The notes below the pieces were generated by a model. That model was not told the origin of the DNA. It searched no databases and was given only the letters and a program-made list of their open reading frames with translations. A stretch of 64,000 bases of DNA from Sclerurus mexicanus. Lineage: Eukaryota; Chordata; Aves; Passeriformes; Furnariidae. Made by a program: the position numbers and the translations under genes. The DNA is taken from the NCBI GenBank assembly GCA_013396755.1, contig VWZF01006730.1, forward strand, positions 806,001 to 870,000. Reading direction: 5' to 3'. Shown here piece after piece: positions 14,765 to 28,401 of this stretch (the stretch's first letter is position 1; every line of letters begins with the position of its first letter).

Positions 14765-15480
14765 TGGCTCACAGTGAATGCTCCATGGGGTTTTGATGGC
14801 GGTTTTCATGGCGATGTGCACTAACCGCCTGCCTGGCTGCATGGATTCCTTGCAAAGCCTCTGGCTCTTCTGCCTGGCTCCAGATACACCAGAGGTTTAC
14901 TGTGGCAACCGAAAGCACAGTCCCTTTTTCCTCCCCAAGCCTCCACTGTTCTTTGATCACCTCCCTTCCTCATGCCCTTCAGTGCCAGACCTCCTCCTGG
15001 TTGCTTTGCATCCTCTCATCTGTTTTTACCAATGCCATAATGGAGAAACTAGCCAGGTGTGGTGGCAGGTCAGCTTCACCCTTCAGGCCATTCATGCCCA
15101 GGGGTGTTGGCCCCTCTACGCACAGTCTTCCAAGTGTCCCGTGATGCAGAGGGTGTTGGCAGGGTGACAGCGTGTGACACCTCACAAAGCCCTCCCAGAA
15201 ACTCTCCTCTGTTTGAGCAGGGGTGGGCATCTGCTTTCCCAGGGGAATCAGCACACAGCTGCCTGAGGTCTGGCAAGCAGCACTGTTGTGCCACACTGAC
15301 ACCCATCACATTGCCCATACCCACCAGTCACTTGCTGGAACACAAATACCATTGATTTAACAGAGTGTTGTCCCAGGATGAGTGTCTTCCAGGTTCCCCT
15401 GGTGTTCGTTTTTGATAAATGCCTCAGTTTCAGCTCACATCCACCCAGCAGCTGGGGACTATTATGCTGTGACAACCTTC
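14765..15480. other. GC-rich block of unknown origin
   Basis: This is a second GC-elevated island in AT-rich surroundings. Frames of 60-129 codons overlap on both strands (14778-15167 on plus, 14979-15302 on minus), so none stands out as coding. CpGs are sparse. I see neither CR1 nor the LTR family found elsewhere in the window. It could be a decayed repeat, an unrecognised exon-like remnant or plain composition change. Confidence 0.4.
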
Positions 15481-17267
15481 TATTCCATTGTCACAGTGTC
15501 AGATGCCTGAAAAGGATAATAGGTAGATATTTCTGCTCTTTGGATGTTAAGAAATAAGTGGCATTCCTATTCCTTATTTAGTTACTTCTTAATTTTAATT
15601 AATGGCTTTAGTGATAATTACCAGATTCCTATATTGGTAAAAACTGGCACATTCTGAACATAATAATAGCACAAATTTGATATTTATGAACTGCTGTTCT
15701 TTTGCAAATATAGACATTTGGTAATCATCATTATGATGATAAAATTCAATAGAATTTGAGAAACAACCTATTATCCCTTCTGCCCATCATCTTTTAATTA
15801 ACACAGAAAGATTTTGTAAGCCTTTCCTAGTGACACTGCAGAGTATTGTTTCTGTAAGGGAGTGTCTATGTATCGAAATACCTCCATAGGTATTGTTAGT
15901 GGTTTTGATAGACTTAATGAAAAGACCAAAAGAAGACTGACAGTAGATTTATTCCAGAATGTATTTCAGACATCTCAAAAATTTTAGCCACACTTAGTTC
16001 AGCACATACTTGAGTCTTGTTTGGAAGTAGACAGGAGTTTAAGTGTAGACTGGAGACTATAACAATGTTAGAGTCTATAATAGGATTTGGAAGTTTGCAA
16101 TAGAAGAAAACTTGTATGATAATTTATTCTTCAGAAATTTCTAGCACTATGACTGCTACAAAATTTGTGAGGTCAGTCACTCATATTAAAAGTTCAATGG
16201 TATCTAAAATGATAAGTAAGTCCCTTTTTAATGCAGATATGGACAAGAATCAAGAAAGTATGGGGGTGGATTAGATTCAGACACATTCAAACAGTGCAGG
16301 CATTTGATGAGGTTCAGTAAGAGCTTTCAGTCCTCATCTACCCCTGATCTACATTATCATATTTAAAAATTGTAATCTGCATTTTGAATGGCAAAAATAT
16401 AAACAGTATTAAAATAAGTTTATACTTCTGGTCCCTTAGATGTTAACATCTGGACAGAATAGATTTCTTAAGTAATAGGACTGTTTTGTTATTATTGCCA
16501 TGACCTTTAGGGCTATATCCACTATAGGCATAGTTTGTATTATTTGATAATATTCTAAACTGAAATCTCTACTTATCAACACACACCTGATGCTGTTATA
16601 TTTTTAATTCTTTTTTTTACCTGACTTAACCAGAGATTTATGCTAATTTCCTTTGAGGCTACCATTTTAATCAGTAGAACTGTCAAAAATATTGCTGAGA
16701 ACTTATTTTAAGTGTTCTTAAGTATTTTCATCTTATTCCTGACCACCTGGATGCTGGAAAATACTCACTTACACACCAGCAAATGTTCCACGGAAAGATG
16801 CAGCCTGTGCCTATCCTATCTTTGCCTTTCAGTCTTAACAGGGCCTAATATACTAACACATCTCGGCAGATTCTCATGCATACTGTGATATATCATCACT
16901 GTGTTCAGCCAAGAGTGAAGGAAGCAATTTTGTGAGGTCACAGGATGGTCAATGCTCTTCTATTTGAGTTTTTCTTGGGTTCATCCAGGCAATTTTAATC
17001 TCAAAAGGTTGCTCCCTTCTTTACATAGTTAATTCCTTCCTCTAAAAATCTGACATAACTCATTTGAGGAAAGCTACAAAGCAGTTTCTTTTTCCAGACA
17101 CAGTCTGGTGTCATACAGAGGCTATGATGACACAATCACAGACAAACTAATGAAAAAATCTCATGAAACAGAGGAACACAATATTTCCTCTTCCTTAGTC
17201 CAAAATTCACTTGCATGTTTTTTCGAAAAGTACTGAAGCTAGCTGGGGAAGTAAAATTCCCATTAGA

Positions 17268-17410
17268 AAAAAACCCAAACAACAACCCCCAAACAAAACA
17301 CTGAGTGGATGAACCAACCAACCAAGAAAACAAACTAATCATACAAAAACCCAAATGGCAAACACTCCCCACTATTTTAATAAAAAAAAATAAAAAATAA
17401 AAAAGTAAAA
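17268..17410. repeat. A/C-rich low-complexity tract
   Basis: The plus strand is almost entirely A and C, with AAACCCAAACAACAACCCCC-like runs and CCAACCAACCAA, then A-runs with scattered T toward 17400. It is simple-sequence DNA with no sign of coding. Confidence 0.75.
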
Positions 17411-18444
17411 ATTCAAGAACTGTAATACTTTGCCCTAAACGCAAGAATTTAAAGTTAAATATGATTCTGCACCTGGAATTCACTTCCCTTCTGTTCCTCC
17501 CACTGTCTGAGGGTTGACTTTCTTTGCAAACTGGAGTATCCAGTGATGCATGAGAACCACTTCTATTCTTAAAGAGTGATGGTATTTCATGGAAAATACC
17601 ACCCTGTCCACACAAACTCCACAATGAGGCAACGGGACTGCAACATCCAAGATGTACTACAGTTGTACTACAGAACTGGAGGGGGAAAAAAAAGCAAAAC
17701 AGTTTGATCCCCTAATTAAGACCTCTTCTGTAACATTTACTTTAAAAATAAACAAATCAAATCACAGTTAGCTTTCTCAGTCCTCCTCCAAAAATCACAT
17801 ATTTTAAATGAATTCTGTGATAATCTGTAAATCAGTAGAAACCTGCTGGGGTGGGAGAAGAGGTGAAAACATCCCCCTTCCTACATTTCAGAGCCTAAAG
17901 TGAAGTTGCCTGTAATAATGCTGAATTGCTGTGCAAACATTTTACACAGTTCTTGTTAAATTTACAATTTTGTTGCTTTGAAATGACAAGATACTTTAGC
18001 ACAGATAGTCTGTCAGTCCTCTGCTTGAGTACTGTCTTTCACTAGCAATAATAAAAAAGTGATGGAAAGATGATTTATGTCTCCAAAAATTTCCAAGAGA
18101 CTGCCAAATGTTGTCCTCAAGCACCCTGCTCTTAGGCAGCACTATAGTGAAAAGGTTCCCAGCATCTTTCCAATGCAGCAAGCAGGAATAATGTAATACT
18201 CTTCCTCCAGATGCATTACATTGTTAAGCACTTAATCTCAAGGACCTTTTTGAAGTTCAGATAGTCCTACTTTATTCATCATCTAGTGTTTAGTTTAAAG
18301 TAACAAATGATTGAGCTGAAAGTCTTTCAGGAACAAAATTCCTTTTTTCCCCATACATAAACAGAGTTGCAGCCTTTGCATTTTTCGCCATCTGGCCCGC
18401 AGTGTGAAATGACATTAGTAGCATGTCAGGTTTATTCCCTTTTC

Positions 18445-18481
18445 AAAGAAAGAAATAAAGAAAGAAAGAGAAAGAAAAAAA
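18445..18481. repeat. (GAAA)n-like purine microsatellite
   Basis: An imperfect run of AAAG and GAAA units without pyrimidines apart from one T. It is a simple repeat. Confidence 0.85.
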
Positions 18482-21400
18482 CATAATCCTAATCTATAGT
18501 ATGAAGAGTATTAAAATGAAACATCTGCCTCGCTGAAATGAGTGGATGAACTCTGAAGTCTACAAGCTGCTGGAGTTTGTCAAGCACATGTTTACATTGC
18601 TGACTGTTGTAAATTTGCAGGATGATGACAAGAAGTCCACAAACTAAAATATCTTATTCAAATGTTTTTAAACATCTGTTTCAAACAGAAAAGGCCAGAA
18701 CAATGAAGTGGCATAGTGATCACAGGAAGACTGGGGATGCAGTAATATTGTAACTTGGGTTACATAATAAAAAGACGATGGAAACAGAGGCTCGTAACTG
18801 CAGTTACTGGCTTGTGCTCCAAAGTCGATTGACTGAAATGCTGAGAGGGTTGTGCCTGCTTTTGAAGTATGTGACTCCATCCAGAGTAAAGACAAAACAT
18901 GGTGAAATGATCCTTAAAAAGTTGGCTTTTGCTGCAGCACCTGCTGATTACAAAGCCAAATAAACTCTGTGCTCCAGAGAACACCTCCAGGAATGAAAGA
19001 TGTCAGATTTCTCAAGAGCTTTGTACAACCAGAAGACACTTGACCAATGAGATTGTATTGTGTAGCAAATAGACTTCATTCTTACTATTGAAAGGTTTTC
19101 GCTTTGCAGAACTTCAGATTAAGGTCCTAGGGTATAGTTGGGTTTTTTTATCACCAATGCCAAATTGAGATTGCCATGTACTGAATAGTAATCTTTATTC
19201 TCACCCTAAAAAAACCCCAGTGATGATTAATAAAAAGGTGTTAGATTTTTTTGCTTCGCACTTTTTTGAGAGGCAGCCAAGAATGAAACATAAAAACGCA
19301 ATCTCTTCCTGGTTCATGGTCAGTACTAATTTAAAAAGCAATTCAATTAAAAAAAAATTATTATTACTTCTTAATGGTCTTTGTGAGATGATATAACATT
19401 CTTCTGAAAATCACTGAGGTCCTTTGGAGACTGCTGGGACCTAAGCACTTTTGATATAAAGCAGGGACAAATCTGGGATTTATATATGTCCTTAGCTCAA
19501 GCAAAATTAAAATATTCTACTGTCTTCAAAATATATCTGAGCTGATGAAGTACAATGCCAGGAAGCTAGGCATAGTGATCATGGCAAAATATAGCCATGG
19601 CGGAACTATGACCAGGGCTGTCCATACCATTTATTGCTAGCTCATTCCCCCATCCAGTTTGGGCACATGTCAGTCAGCAGCTAATAGACAGGTGTGCTGT
19701 GGGAGACCAAAAGGAATTAGGATTGCTCCCAGACAGATTATGTAGGACAAAACTGTTTCTTTTTTTAGTTTTTGGAGAAATAGAAGACAATATGAATTAA
19801 ATTTAATTATATGGATATGAGATGCTCCACTTGCCTGGAAAGTTAGAAAATAGTCCTGGGCCACCTTTATTTCCTAGAATCTTTATGATAATTTTTTTCC
19901 ACTAGCATTATCACAAGCAACAGAATTTTACTGTGTATTTGATTCATCACAATGGTGCAATAGTATATTTGCACCACTGCTTCACCACATTATCTTGGGA
20001 AGATTATTTCCCAGTGATGTAATTTCATATTTATGCACCCAGGTTAAGAACACTTGCTTGTGTTTGTAAAGGAATAGGAATATTACTGACTGCACCAGAA
20101 TGGAGCAGGGTGAACCATCTATCTGCAAGGGAAATGCGTGTCCCAGGATTACCGTCCGGTCTGCTCTGCCACAATGTCTGGCCTAGCTACTAATGCATAG
20201 ATATAGGTGGAGTTTCTCAGGGCAATCACACAGCAGCACAACCTAAATTAATGTTGGATATTCAAGGAGAGGAAGTAAGATGAAAGCATGAAAGGGAAGA
20301 GGGTGATTTATAAGCTAATATAAATAAAGGAAGGAATAAGGCCCCCTCATCCATTGCCCACTATAGGGCAGTACGGGTCTTTGTTCTGGAGATATAATTC
20401 AAGATAGAAGTTATAACAAAGGATGCAGTTAGGCTTCATAGTTGAGCTCATACTCATCTTTAGCATAGTTACCTGATGGGTTTCAGATAGCTTGTACTAT
20501 TATCTTTTTAATATTAGTACCTGATTTACTGTACCTTCACATTATCTCTGCCTTGCTAAACTTATATTTAGCACTACTGACTACAAGTCTTATTCTTTAT
20601 TTTCAGGGTGCTTGCCCTAGAATTCCTTACACAGGGAGGATTCCAGTAGCAAGTTTTCATCAGATATATATGTAAAATACAGGATTTTCTCAGAGACTTT
20701 GAATGACTTAAACTTTAAAAGCCTTTAAAGTACATCTTCAGCTTCTTTGTGCTTGCTCACAGTAGGATCCAAGACTAAGAATTTGACTTCTGTAACATTT
20801 CACTTCATCTTTTAGGGTCCTTAGAAACCTGGGCTATATCACATAAAAAGAGCATAGAAAAATAACAGCCCATATAGGGAAGAACACAAGTCCTGTGAGA
20901 GTGGTTTAGGTAAGGTATATTTAAAGTAACTTAAATAAATAAATTACTTACATAAATAATAATAATTGCTTCTGTAAAGAATTGTTTTGTCTAGGAGGTT
21001 CTTAAAGTCTCCACAGACTTAATACCATTATAAGTTCCTGTATACACTTTTTTATGCTGAGGCTGAACAAAGTGGTGGTGCTCAGGTATTTTGACAAGGA
21101 ATTTTGGTGGAAAGCAAGATAGGGTTTGACAGTGATACGGGAATGAACTGTTAATAAAGGTTTTAGGTCCAGCAGTCAGTTAGGCAACTTGCATAGAAGA
21201 GTCTTCAGCACCACTAAGAATCTCTGGTTAATACTTCTTGAAGTAAAGGACTGCCATTTCCAACACCTCTGGTTGGCTGCCCCAGGCTCGGCTCATTTTC
21301 TGGTGAGACCATTGCTCCTGAGCACATGCTTCTAAGTTAATGTGTAAATAAATCTTCTCCATTGAGGTGAAATTTTCACCACCTCTTCTTTATTAAAGTT

Positions 21401-22337
21401 TTTAATCTCACTTGAACGTAATACCCTCTTGTATCTAATTGTTCATTTATTAGGAAAAAGATTGTTATCAGAAACTTACATCCTTTGTTGTCAGTGAGCA
21501 GTGTTCCTAATTGAGCCGAGAGTCCAGTTCAGTTAAAAGCACTACAGTGAAATCTTTCAGTCTGAAAATTTAAGAGCTTCAGGGCTATGTGGAGTCCTCA
21601 TCCACTTAGTAAATCTGTTCCTCCAGAAACCACAAAGCTTACACAATTACCAAATGTGCAGGCATGCCTCATGATAGGAGCTTATTTCTTAAACTTAGAA
21701 ACAAATAATCATGCCATAGTTAATGATTTAAACACTACTTAGATGGGAAAGAGAAACTAAATATCCACAAAGAATTTTCATTTTCTAGCTGGTGCTCACA
21801 GTTAATGTAGTCATATAAAAATACAGCAGCCTTTACATGCAGAGCACAACTTTCTATCATATGTCTTTTGGGTTGTCAGCTCATCAGACTCAAGTTCGAA
21901 CAAAAGGTCAGAACAATTCGGAAAGTGTAGAAAATTTGCAATCACGGAATCTTCTTCTGTAGCCATAATTCCAACCAGTGGTAAAATACTGCCTCATTCT
22001 ATAAAAGGGTATAGGGATATAATATGAATATGTTAATACATCTTGTGGAGACGTGCCTATGTTGTGTGCAGAAAAGGCTTAAGAAAAGGTTGTTTGTTGG
22101 ACTGTATTTATACTGAGGGCAAAACCCACAGGGAAAGAGAAAACAATCGACCTCACTAAAAATATGCTTCCAGCACACTGCCTAGGAGAGGGTATTACAA
22201 ACCCCCATGGTGCTGGTAGACTAAACTGCATTTCATGGAAAGATTTTCTGTGAAGCTGCAGCGATGCTAATAAAGATTTGTCATTCTGAGCACTCAGGAG
22301 CTGTGTCAGCTCCACACAAATGCAAGCGTAGCACAAA

Positions 22338-22378
22338 GCCCACTGGATCCTCCACTGAAGTCAGTGGAGTTACACAAA
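22338..22378. repeat. Ancient palindromic amniote repeat fragment
   Basis: TCCACTGAAGTCAGTGGAG followed by TTACACAAAT matches one arm of a common old amniote repeat that I recall, with CATTGACTTCAGTGGAGTTACAC at its centre. The core is itself a near-palindrome (CCACTGAAGTCAGTGG). It is a degraded copy and I cannot assign a family. Confidence 0.45.
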
Positions 22379-25300
22379 TACATAATTTATTAAAATCTTT
22401 ATCTAGACACAAGGTTTTTGTTGTAGTGAGGCTGCCAGAAGCATTGTTAGCTTCTCTGCTTCACTCTCTGATAAAGTAAAAGGACCTATCAAGTGTATCA
22501 CATGCATGGGTTCACCTGCTATACTGCATGGCTACAAAAGAACAGAAAAAAACTATTTCATGAGAAGATAATGTTGTTGGAGGGTTTGCTCTTCCTCTGT
22601 GGACAGAAAATTATTCCTCATCAGTGCTAAAATAATTAAACTGATAAATGTTAGAACTGTATTTTGGGTATGTGTTCAATAATCTTTGAATACAGTTTGA
22701 ATCAATAGCAGCAAATATTAACATTTACATTTTTTGCTGCAAATTAAACAGAAAATCTTTTCATGTAAACAAATAGTGGAAGAAATTGTGAACATCAAGA
22801 TGAATTAAGTGAAGAAATCTTTCTTTCTTATTCACAGTTTTGGTTGGGAACAAGGAAGCCTGAGGAAGGTGTCTATGAAACCCTAACTCCAGAGTGCAAT
22901 TTAAAATCCACAGAATTTTAATCTACTGAATTTTGATTGAAAGAAAGCAAGCTGGTGATAGGGCAGATTTTCAAAACCATGAGTATTTGCAAATAATTTG
23001 AAAAGTTGAGGGTCACTGAGGCTCCTATAAATTCCAGTTTTCTGAATGAACAAGAATTTCATACAATGGAAAAAAATTATAACAAAATACTAATAGTATA
23101 GTCAAAAGACCATAATTGTGTTATGGCTAAATATTTTGCAAATACTTCATTCTATCTTTTACTGATCATAAAATCCTTCAGCTTTACTTTAACTTGAAAA
23201 AACTCTGAGTTATCCTACAGAGTGCTTCCCTCATGGATTCCTGAGGTCTTTTCAACTGCAAAATATTTCATGAAGGGCCAGGCTTTTCTAATCAGGGTGC
23301 TTCTGCTTTTCCAGTTTATCTCAAAAATGCATTATTGAAAACCTTTTCCTTTCACAGGAATTTTGCCTATTGTTTACATAGGTATCACAGAGAGATATGT
23401 TTGATACAAATTGTTTCAGTTAGAAAGAGCTCTGCCAAAGAAAACAGACAGGCAGCTGTTTGCATTGCATATAAAAATTTTGTTAAATATGGCTGCACCT
23501 GTGTAAACACAAATTTATTTCCAAGAAGTACCCCTGCAGCTGCAAAAGCTTTCAGACATTGCCAGACAAGTTATTTTTATTAAAACATGTAACATACTAA
23601 ATAGCTCTTTCAATGGTTGTCAGGCCTTAAGAACATGTAATATAAAAAATCTTGCCCATTTTTAGGGAAGATATATTTTATTTTTATTTTTCAAATGCTA
23701 ACAGAGCAATGGGTCCACTTTATAAATTAGCATTATGCTATATTAGTATGGAAATTTAAAGCAATGCATAGATGTATATATTTTATGAACACTCTGTGTG
23801 TGTGTGTGTGTATACACATATGTAGAATTTTATACTTTGTTAGTGCCTTCGTATCTGCCTGATTCAGAGTCTGTCAGAGGTGATATAGAGATTTTTATTG
23901 CCTGCAGCAGACTATGAATCAGAGTTAACTTGAAATGCCTGTATCTGGTATTGTATTTTCTGTGCTTCACTTCCAGAAAGCTTCAACAGGACTATTTAAG
24001 GACTAGAAGATGCCCAGATGCCCCACGGTGGGCAGAGATGGAAGCTGGGGAAGGCATAGGGTCCCTACTTTCTGGCATCCACAAACACATGCCTACTTCA
24101 GTGAGACAGGAGCAGAGAGGTAATAAGCCTTCTGGGTGCATAGGAAACCCACTTGGATTGTTAGAAACCTGCAATCAAATTAAATGGCCAAAGAAAGCAG
24201 CATGTCCATGCAGGATGAATCCAAGAGTTTTCTAATTATAAAGCAGAATTTCTTCCCCACCTCTGGTTACCCTCGAAGACACAAAAACACCTTGCCAAAG
24301 TGGGTACAAATGAGTCTCCAGGGATGGTCTGCATGACCAGGGGACACAGCCCATATTTACAAGTATGCATTCTCCAAACTTAAGTAGCCTCTGAGGTAGG
24401 ATTAATAGACACGGTGCGCCCAGGCTCTGGGTTTCCCTGTGCAGATGCATGTTATGTAATTTGTCTGGTGTATTTGCACTCACTCTGAGATCCATTCTGC
24501 TCCTGTGACAGACTTGGCTGAAAATACTTGTATCCTTATTTAAATCTATATGTATACACATTCAGTCTATGTGCAACACATCAAGTGGTCTACCTCTTCT
24601 TAATAAGTTCACAGATCTCCCACTGACATTTATTTTAGTTATTTATACTAAATCATTTTCAGGGAGAAGAGAAGCTCTTTTACACACTCTAGGCTGCATG
24701 AATGGCTTCTCTAGAAAGCTGAAATCAATAGTGCTTAGTGATTCAAGCAGTGTTAGGTGCAGCGCCAATTCAAGGGTTAGGGAACGTCATTGAATGGGGC
24801 AATATGGTGCCAATGAACCTATCCGAGCTTAGCTCTCCTTCCTGTCTCTCCAGGGGGATGCAGAGGACAAGGTGCTAGGGGCACTGCTTGAATTACAAGT
24901 GTAAGCAGAAGTAACGGTCAGTGTTTCAATTTGGAAAGTGATCTAGCACACATAATTATTTTTAAAGACATATTTCTGGTAATTAAGGTGTAAATGCAAA
25001 CACAGAGAGACATACGCATATATAAAAATACCTTTCAAAGACATTTGTCAGTCATGTCTCTCTTGACTGGTGTCTCCCTGTAACCAATTCAAGCACTAGG
25101 GAATGGGTCTTCAGTAAATGACACAATACCTTTTCTCAGCGGCCTCAATCTCACTACCCATGCTGACCTCAAGGGCAAAACTAATTGGTAGGTTGAATAT
25201 CATGGAACTGCTACAGCAGCATTCAGTGAGAAATGCAAACATTAGAGCAGGCTCCTACGCACTGTAACACAAATGCAACCTGAATCAGCAGCACTATTAT

Positions 25301-27483
25301 TCATCTTTGCAGAAGGAACCAGTCTGAAATACTGAGAGAAGCAGACTAAATATAGCTGGCGTGTACCAGCTTGACATAAAGCAGCCTGATTTCACAATGC
25401 TGCTCCATTTCTGACCAGCAACTCTGGTTGCAGGGTGATAGTTAATCTACCTTGGAGAGGGGAAAAAATGAAGCCTACTGATGGAGGAAAGAGAAAAAAA
25501 GCAAAGCAAGTGTGATAAAAAGGGATCACCAAGGTTTGCTTGAATTCCGAGGGGATGCTGTTTCTGTTCTTCACAAGCAAGTCGCCTTTGGCTCCCACAA
25601 ACCTTTGGAGAATGATTTCTTTGAACGTGACTGCAGTGACAAGCACTTGGATCTGCCAAGCTAGATCAGGCAACCACTGGCATGTAGCTTGCACCGGGTA
25701 CATGAGAAAAATGTTTATGGAGCCTATAGGATGCAAAGTTAGAAATAATTTGGCTTTCAGAAGATCTCTGGCAAGTCAAAAAGTAGGAACCCCCATAATT
25801 TCAAAGACTGAACTTTCAGGTGCCTGTAAGAATGAAGTATTGAAGTACTGTGATTATGGAGAATCTTGCTATTAAAGTGAATTGCATATATGCATAAGAA
25901 AAAGTTAAATTTATTGTTCACTACTGAGGAATTTTTTAGTACTATTTCATGATTTCAACAGTCGGCCACAGAAAAGAAACTATGAAACAAGTAATAAGAA
26001 CAAATTTCAAACAAATAAATGTTGAAATACGGTTATGAATTCAGCCACATTTGAGTAACGAATATATAAAAATGATGAACCACACATTCACCCCTCCCCA
26101 CCCAAAAAAAAAAAAATCAAAATCAAAGACCAGTAGAGGATAGGGGAAGGGAGAAAAAAGTCCTTTTCCAAAGAAACACTCTCCCACATTCACATTTCTT
26201 CTGGTGGGGCAAAATGTGAACCTCAGACTGTATGTGCAGCTCTCCTACCTTGTAACAGATGAGTTCATGTAGTAAGTGTCCATCCCAGAATCAGATTGCA
26301 AATAAACAAGCATGAGATTGAATTAAATTGTGTCGAGATCCTGGGACCATGATGAGCAAAGAGTAACTGCCTTCTCTGCCATTAGTGTATGAGTGGAACT
26401 TTGATCCATGTTCTGGAAGTGGTTTATTTCATACCCATGCTGATGGCTATAATTTGTGATGTGTGAACCTGATGTCTGTGGACAGTATATTCTTTATTAG
26501 TTTGTACAAGGCTGGCTAGTTGGAGAACAACTCAAAGGCAACAGAAAAATAAAAAGGACAAAGTCAGTACGTCTCCAGTAAGACTGGGAAGTAAGACTTT
26601 CACATTCCTAAAGAGGAATCCTAAAGGCTTGTCCCCGCTCACTGAAAAACATTCTCCTTTGGCAATATGGACATAGTCCTGTGCCAGGAGGCAGCGGTAG
26701 GGTACAACTCAGGACCATACAGTTTCCTCAGCAGAAGGCATGATGGCATCTGCAATGGAAAAAAACATGGCCATCAGTTTTCCTATTGAGTGAGTAAGGA
26801 AACTGATGATAGTGATCAGTTCATTTTTTCCCATCCAGTCAAGAAAGATCATTTTCCTAACTGTCTGCTGTGTCCAGAATGTGTGCAAGAGTCCTTTTGG
26901 TTTCCTTATTCCTGGGAGAAAGTGCAGCATGAGAGAAAGTGCACAGCCAGCACTGTGCAAAGCAATCATGAAACACATTGTCCATGTGGTAATTCATATT
27001 TTATTGAAGAAAGCCCTAAAATATAAAGTGTTGGTTGATTATGGGTAACCAAATCATGTTAGATGTCCATATGCAATTATAATAAAATATTAAAATGGTT
27101 TTATAGTCTAGCAAAAAAAAGATAAAAAATATAGAGCCACATACTTTTGATTTAGCTGCTTCAATTTCCTTTTTTGTACATTAAAAATGTATATAAGAAC
27201 TGCCATTTCAGTTGCATAGGATATCAAGCCACTTTATTTTTTGAGAAACACCAACCTAAGTACAGTTGACTTGCCAAGTCATGAAGATTTGCCCCCACTA
27301 AGCTGCACATAACTGAGTTATGCTCATGATCCCTCCTTAAATAATAAATTTAGAATCCTTATTAGAGAAAGTGTTGCTGTCTAGCAGGAGATAAACTATG
27401 CTGCAGAAGTCTCTCGAAAAAGATAGAAATAAGTCGCTTAATAAAGTCTAAATCATTCCTTAGGTTAGCTAATAGAAGCACCC
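22379..27483. other. Gene-free AT-rich stretch
   Basis: No gene is supported. Simple sequence includes a (TG)8 tract at 23795-23811 and a 13-base A run at 26104-26116. Overlapping frames at 25392-25875 on both strands are shadows of each other and show no domain. Confidence 0.6.
23795..23811. repeat. (TG)n microsatellite
   Basis: Eight perfect TG units are followed by TATACACATA, so the tract can pair partly with its own 3' flank. Confidence 0.9.
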
Positions 27484-27909
27484 GTGGTTATAAAATTAAT
27501 CAGTCTCTGCTATTACAGCAAATTGGTGAAGATTGTATTGACACATCTTCATCTGCATGTCTCATCAGAGGTGTCCGTGCCATTTAGCTACAAAACCCTG
27601 GAGGCTTTACTCTGCACAGAATCTTATAATACTTCAATTAAGGGACACCAAGCTGCCAGCCAGACAGCAGAGCATTTATTTCTTGATGACTCCTTAAGTT
27701 GTGCCACAGGCCTATCATTAAGAGAATATTTTTCACAGCATGTTGCAAAGATCCTCATGCCATTAAAAGGAATTGAAAAAGCATCAATTTGTTGTTTCCA
27801 CCTAACACAGATATTTTTCATTGCTGGAACAGCCATTAAAAACAATCTGTTTTATTGCATTCTGAAAAGATCACAGGAAGTACACATTGTGATTTATTTT
27901 AAGTATTAG
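27484..27909. promoter_or_regulatory. Candidate conserved noncoding element
   Basis: A 426-base stretch stays open for 141 codons on the plus strand in AT-rich DNA, while a second frame of 73 codons lies opposite it (27624-27845). The translation has no signal, domain or low-complexity bias and matches nothing I know. Its texture (no simple repeats, no transposon signature, dense TTTATTG, CATTAAAA, ACAAT and AGCATTT words) resembles vertebrate developmental enhancers that are conserved without coding. This is inference from texture only; an unannotated or decayed exon and chance are both possible. Confidence 0.2.
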
Positions 27910-28401
27910 ATTAGTATTAAAAATATAGAAAATCTGAAGTATTTTGAATATATACTTAAGAAAACAAAGTATTAAATATGCTTTCTTAAAAACTTTGCTG
28001 AAAAATTCTTTGTCTTGTTTTCATATGACACCTTCAAAGATTCTTAAATGACCTTGAGGAGATCTTTGCTTTTTGAGACAGAATAAGACTCTTTTGGCCG
28101 TGTGACATTCAGAACTAACGAACAACACCATATAATGAATACAAAACTGAAAAGTAAATTTTTGTCCTCATATGCCTCTTATGGCTGTGACCTTTCTTTA
28201 CTGGGGGTTAATACAGACTCTAGGCCAAGGCACCAGAAAGCTTTGCATAGAATATTATATATATATATATATTAAACAAATTACACTTTCTCTATTTAGG
28301 GCTAATCTGCTAAAGGACTTGGGCTCAGACACTTGAAGTACTTAACTTCAACATCAGGAAAAATGAAGGTCCTCAAAAGCAACTAAATCCCCAAATGCCC
28401 A
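27910..28401. other. Gene-free stretch with a TA microsatellite
   Basis: AT-rich, with no gene or interspersed repeat recognised before the CR1 complex. A perfect TA tract lies at 28256-28272. Confidence 0.6.
28256..28272. repeat. (TA)n microsatellite
   Basis: An uninterrupted run of alternating T and A. Confidence 0.9.

Larger units (their letters stand above)
15481..22337. other. Gene-free AT-rich stretch with low-complexity tracts
   Basis: No gene is supported. An A/C-rich low-complexity tract occupies about 17268-17410 and is the cause of the 162-codon minus-strand frame over it, whose translation is largely Phe and Leu. A purine tract lies at 18445-18481. Nothing else was recognised. 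Confidence 0.65.

Noticed and set aside
15049..15066. Primate Alu-like phrase (AGCCAGGTGTGGTGGCAGG)
   Set aside because: A short coincidental match. No flanking Alu structure, and the window is avian by its CR1 content.
6797..15243. Shared 16-mer TCTGCTTTCCCAGGGG at 6797 and 15228, linking the two GC blocks
   Set aside because: The flanks do not align, and in 64 kb roughly half an exact 16-base match is expected by chance between some pair of positions.
17136..17624. 162-codon minus-strand open frame with hydrophobic middle
   Set aside because: The apparent membrane-like stretch is the complement of an A/C-rich low-complexity tract (17268-17410).
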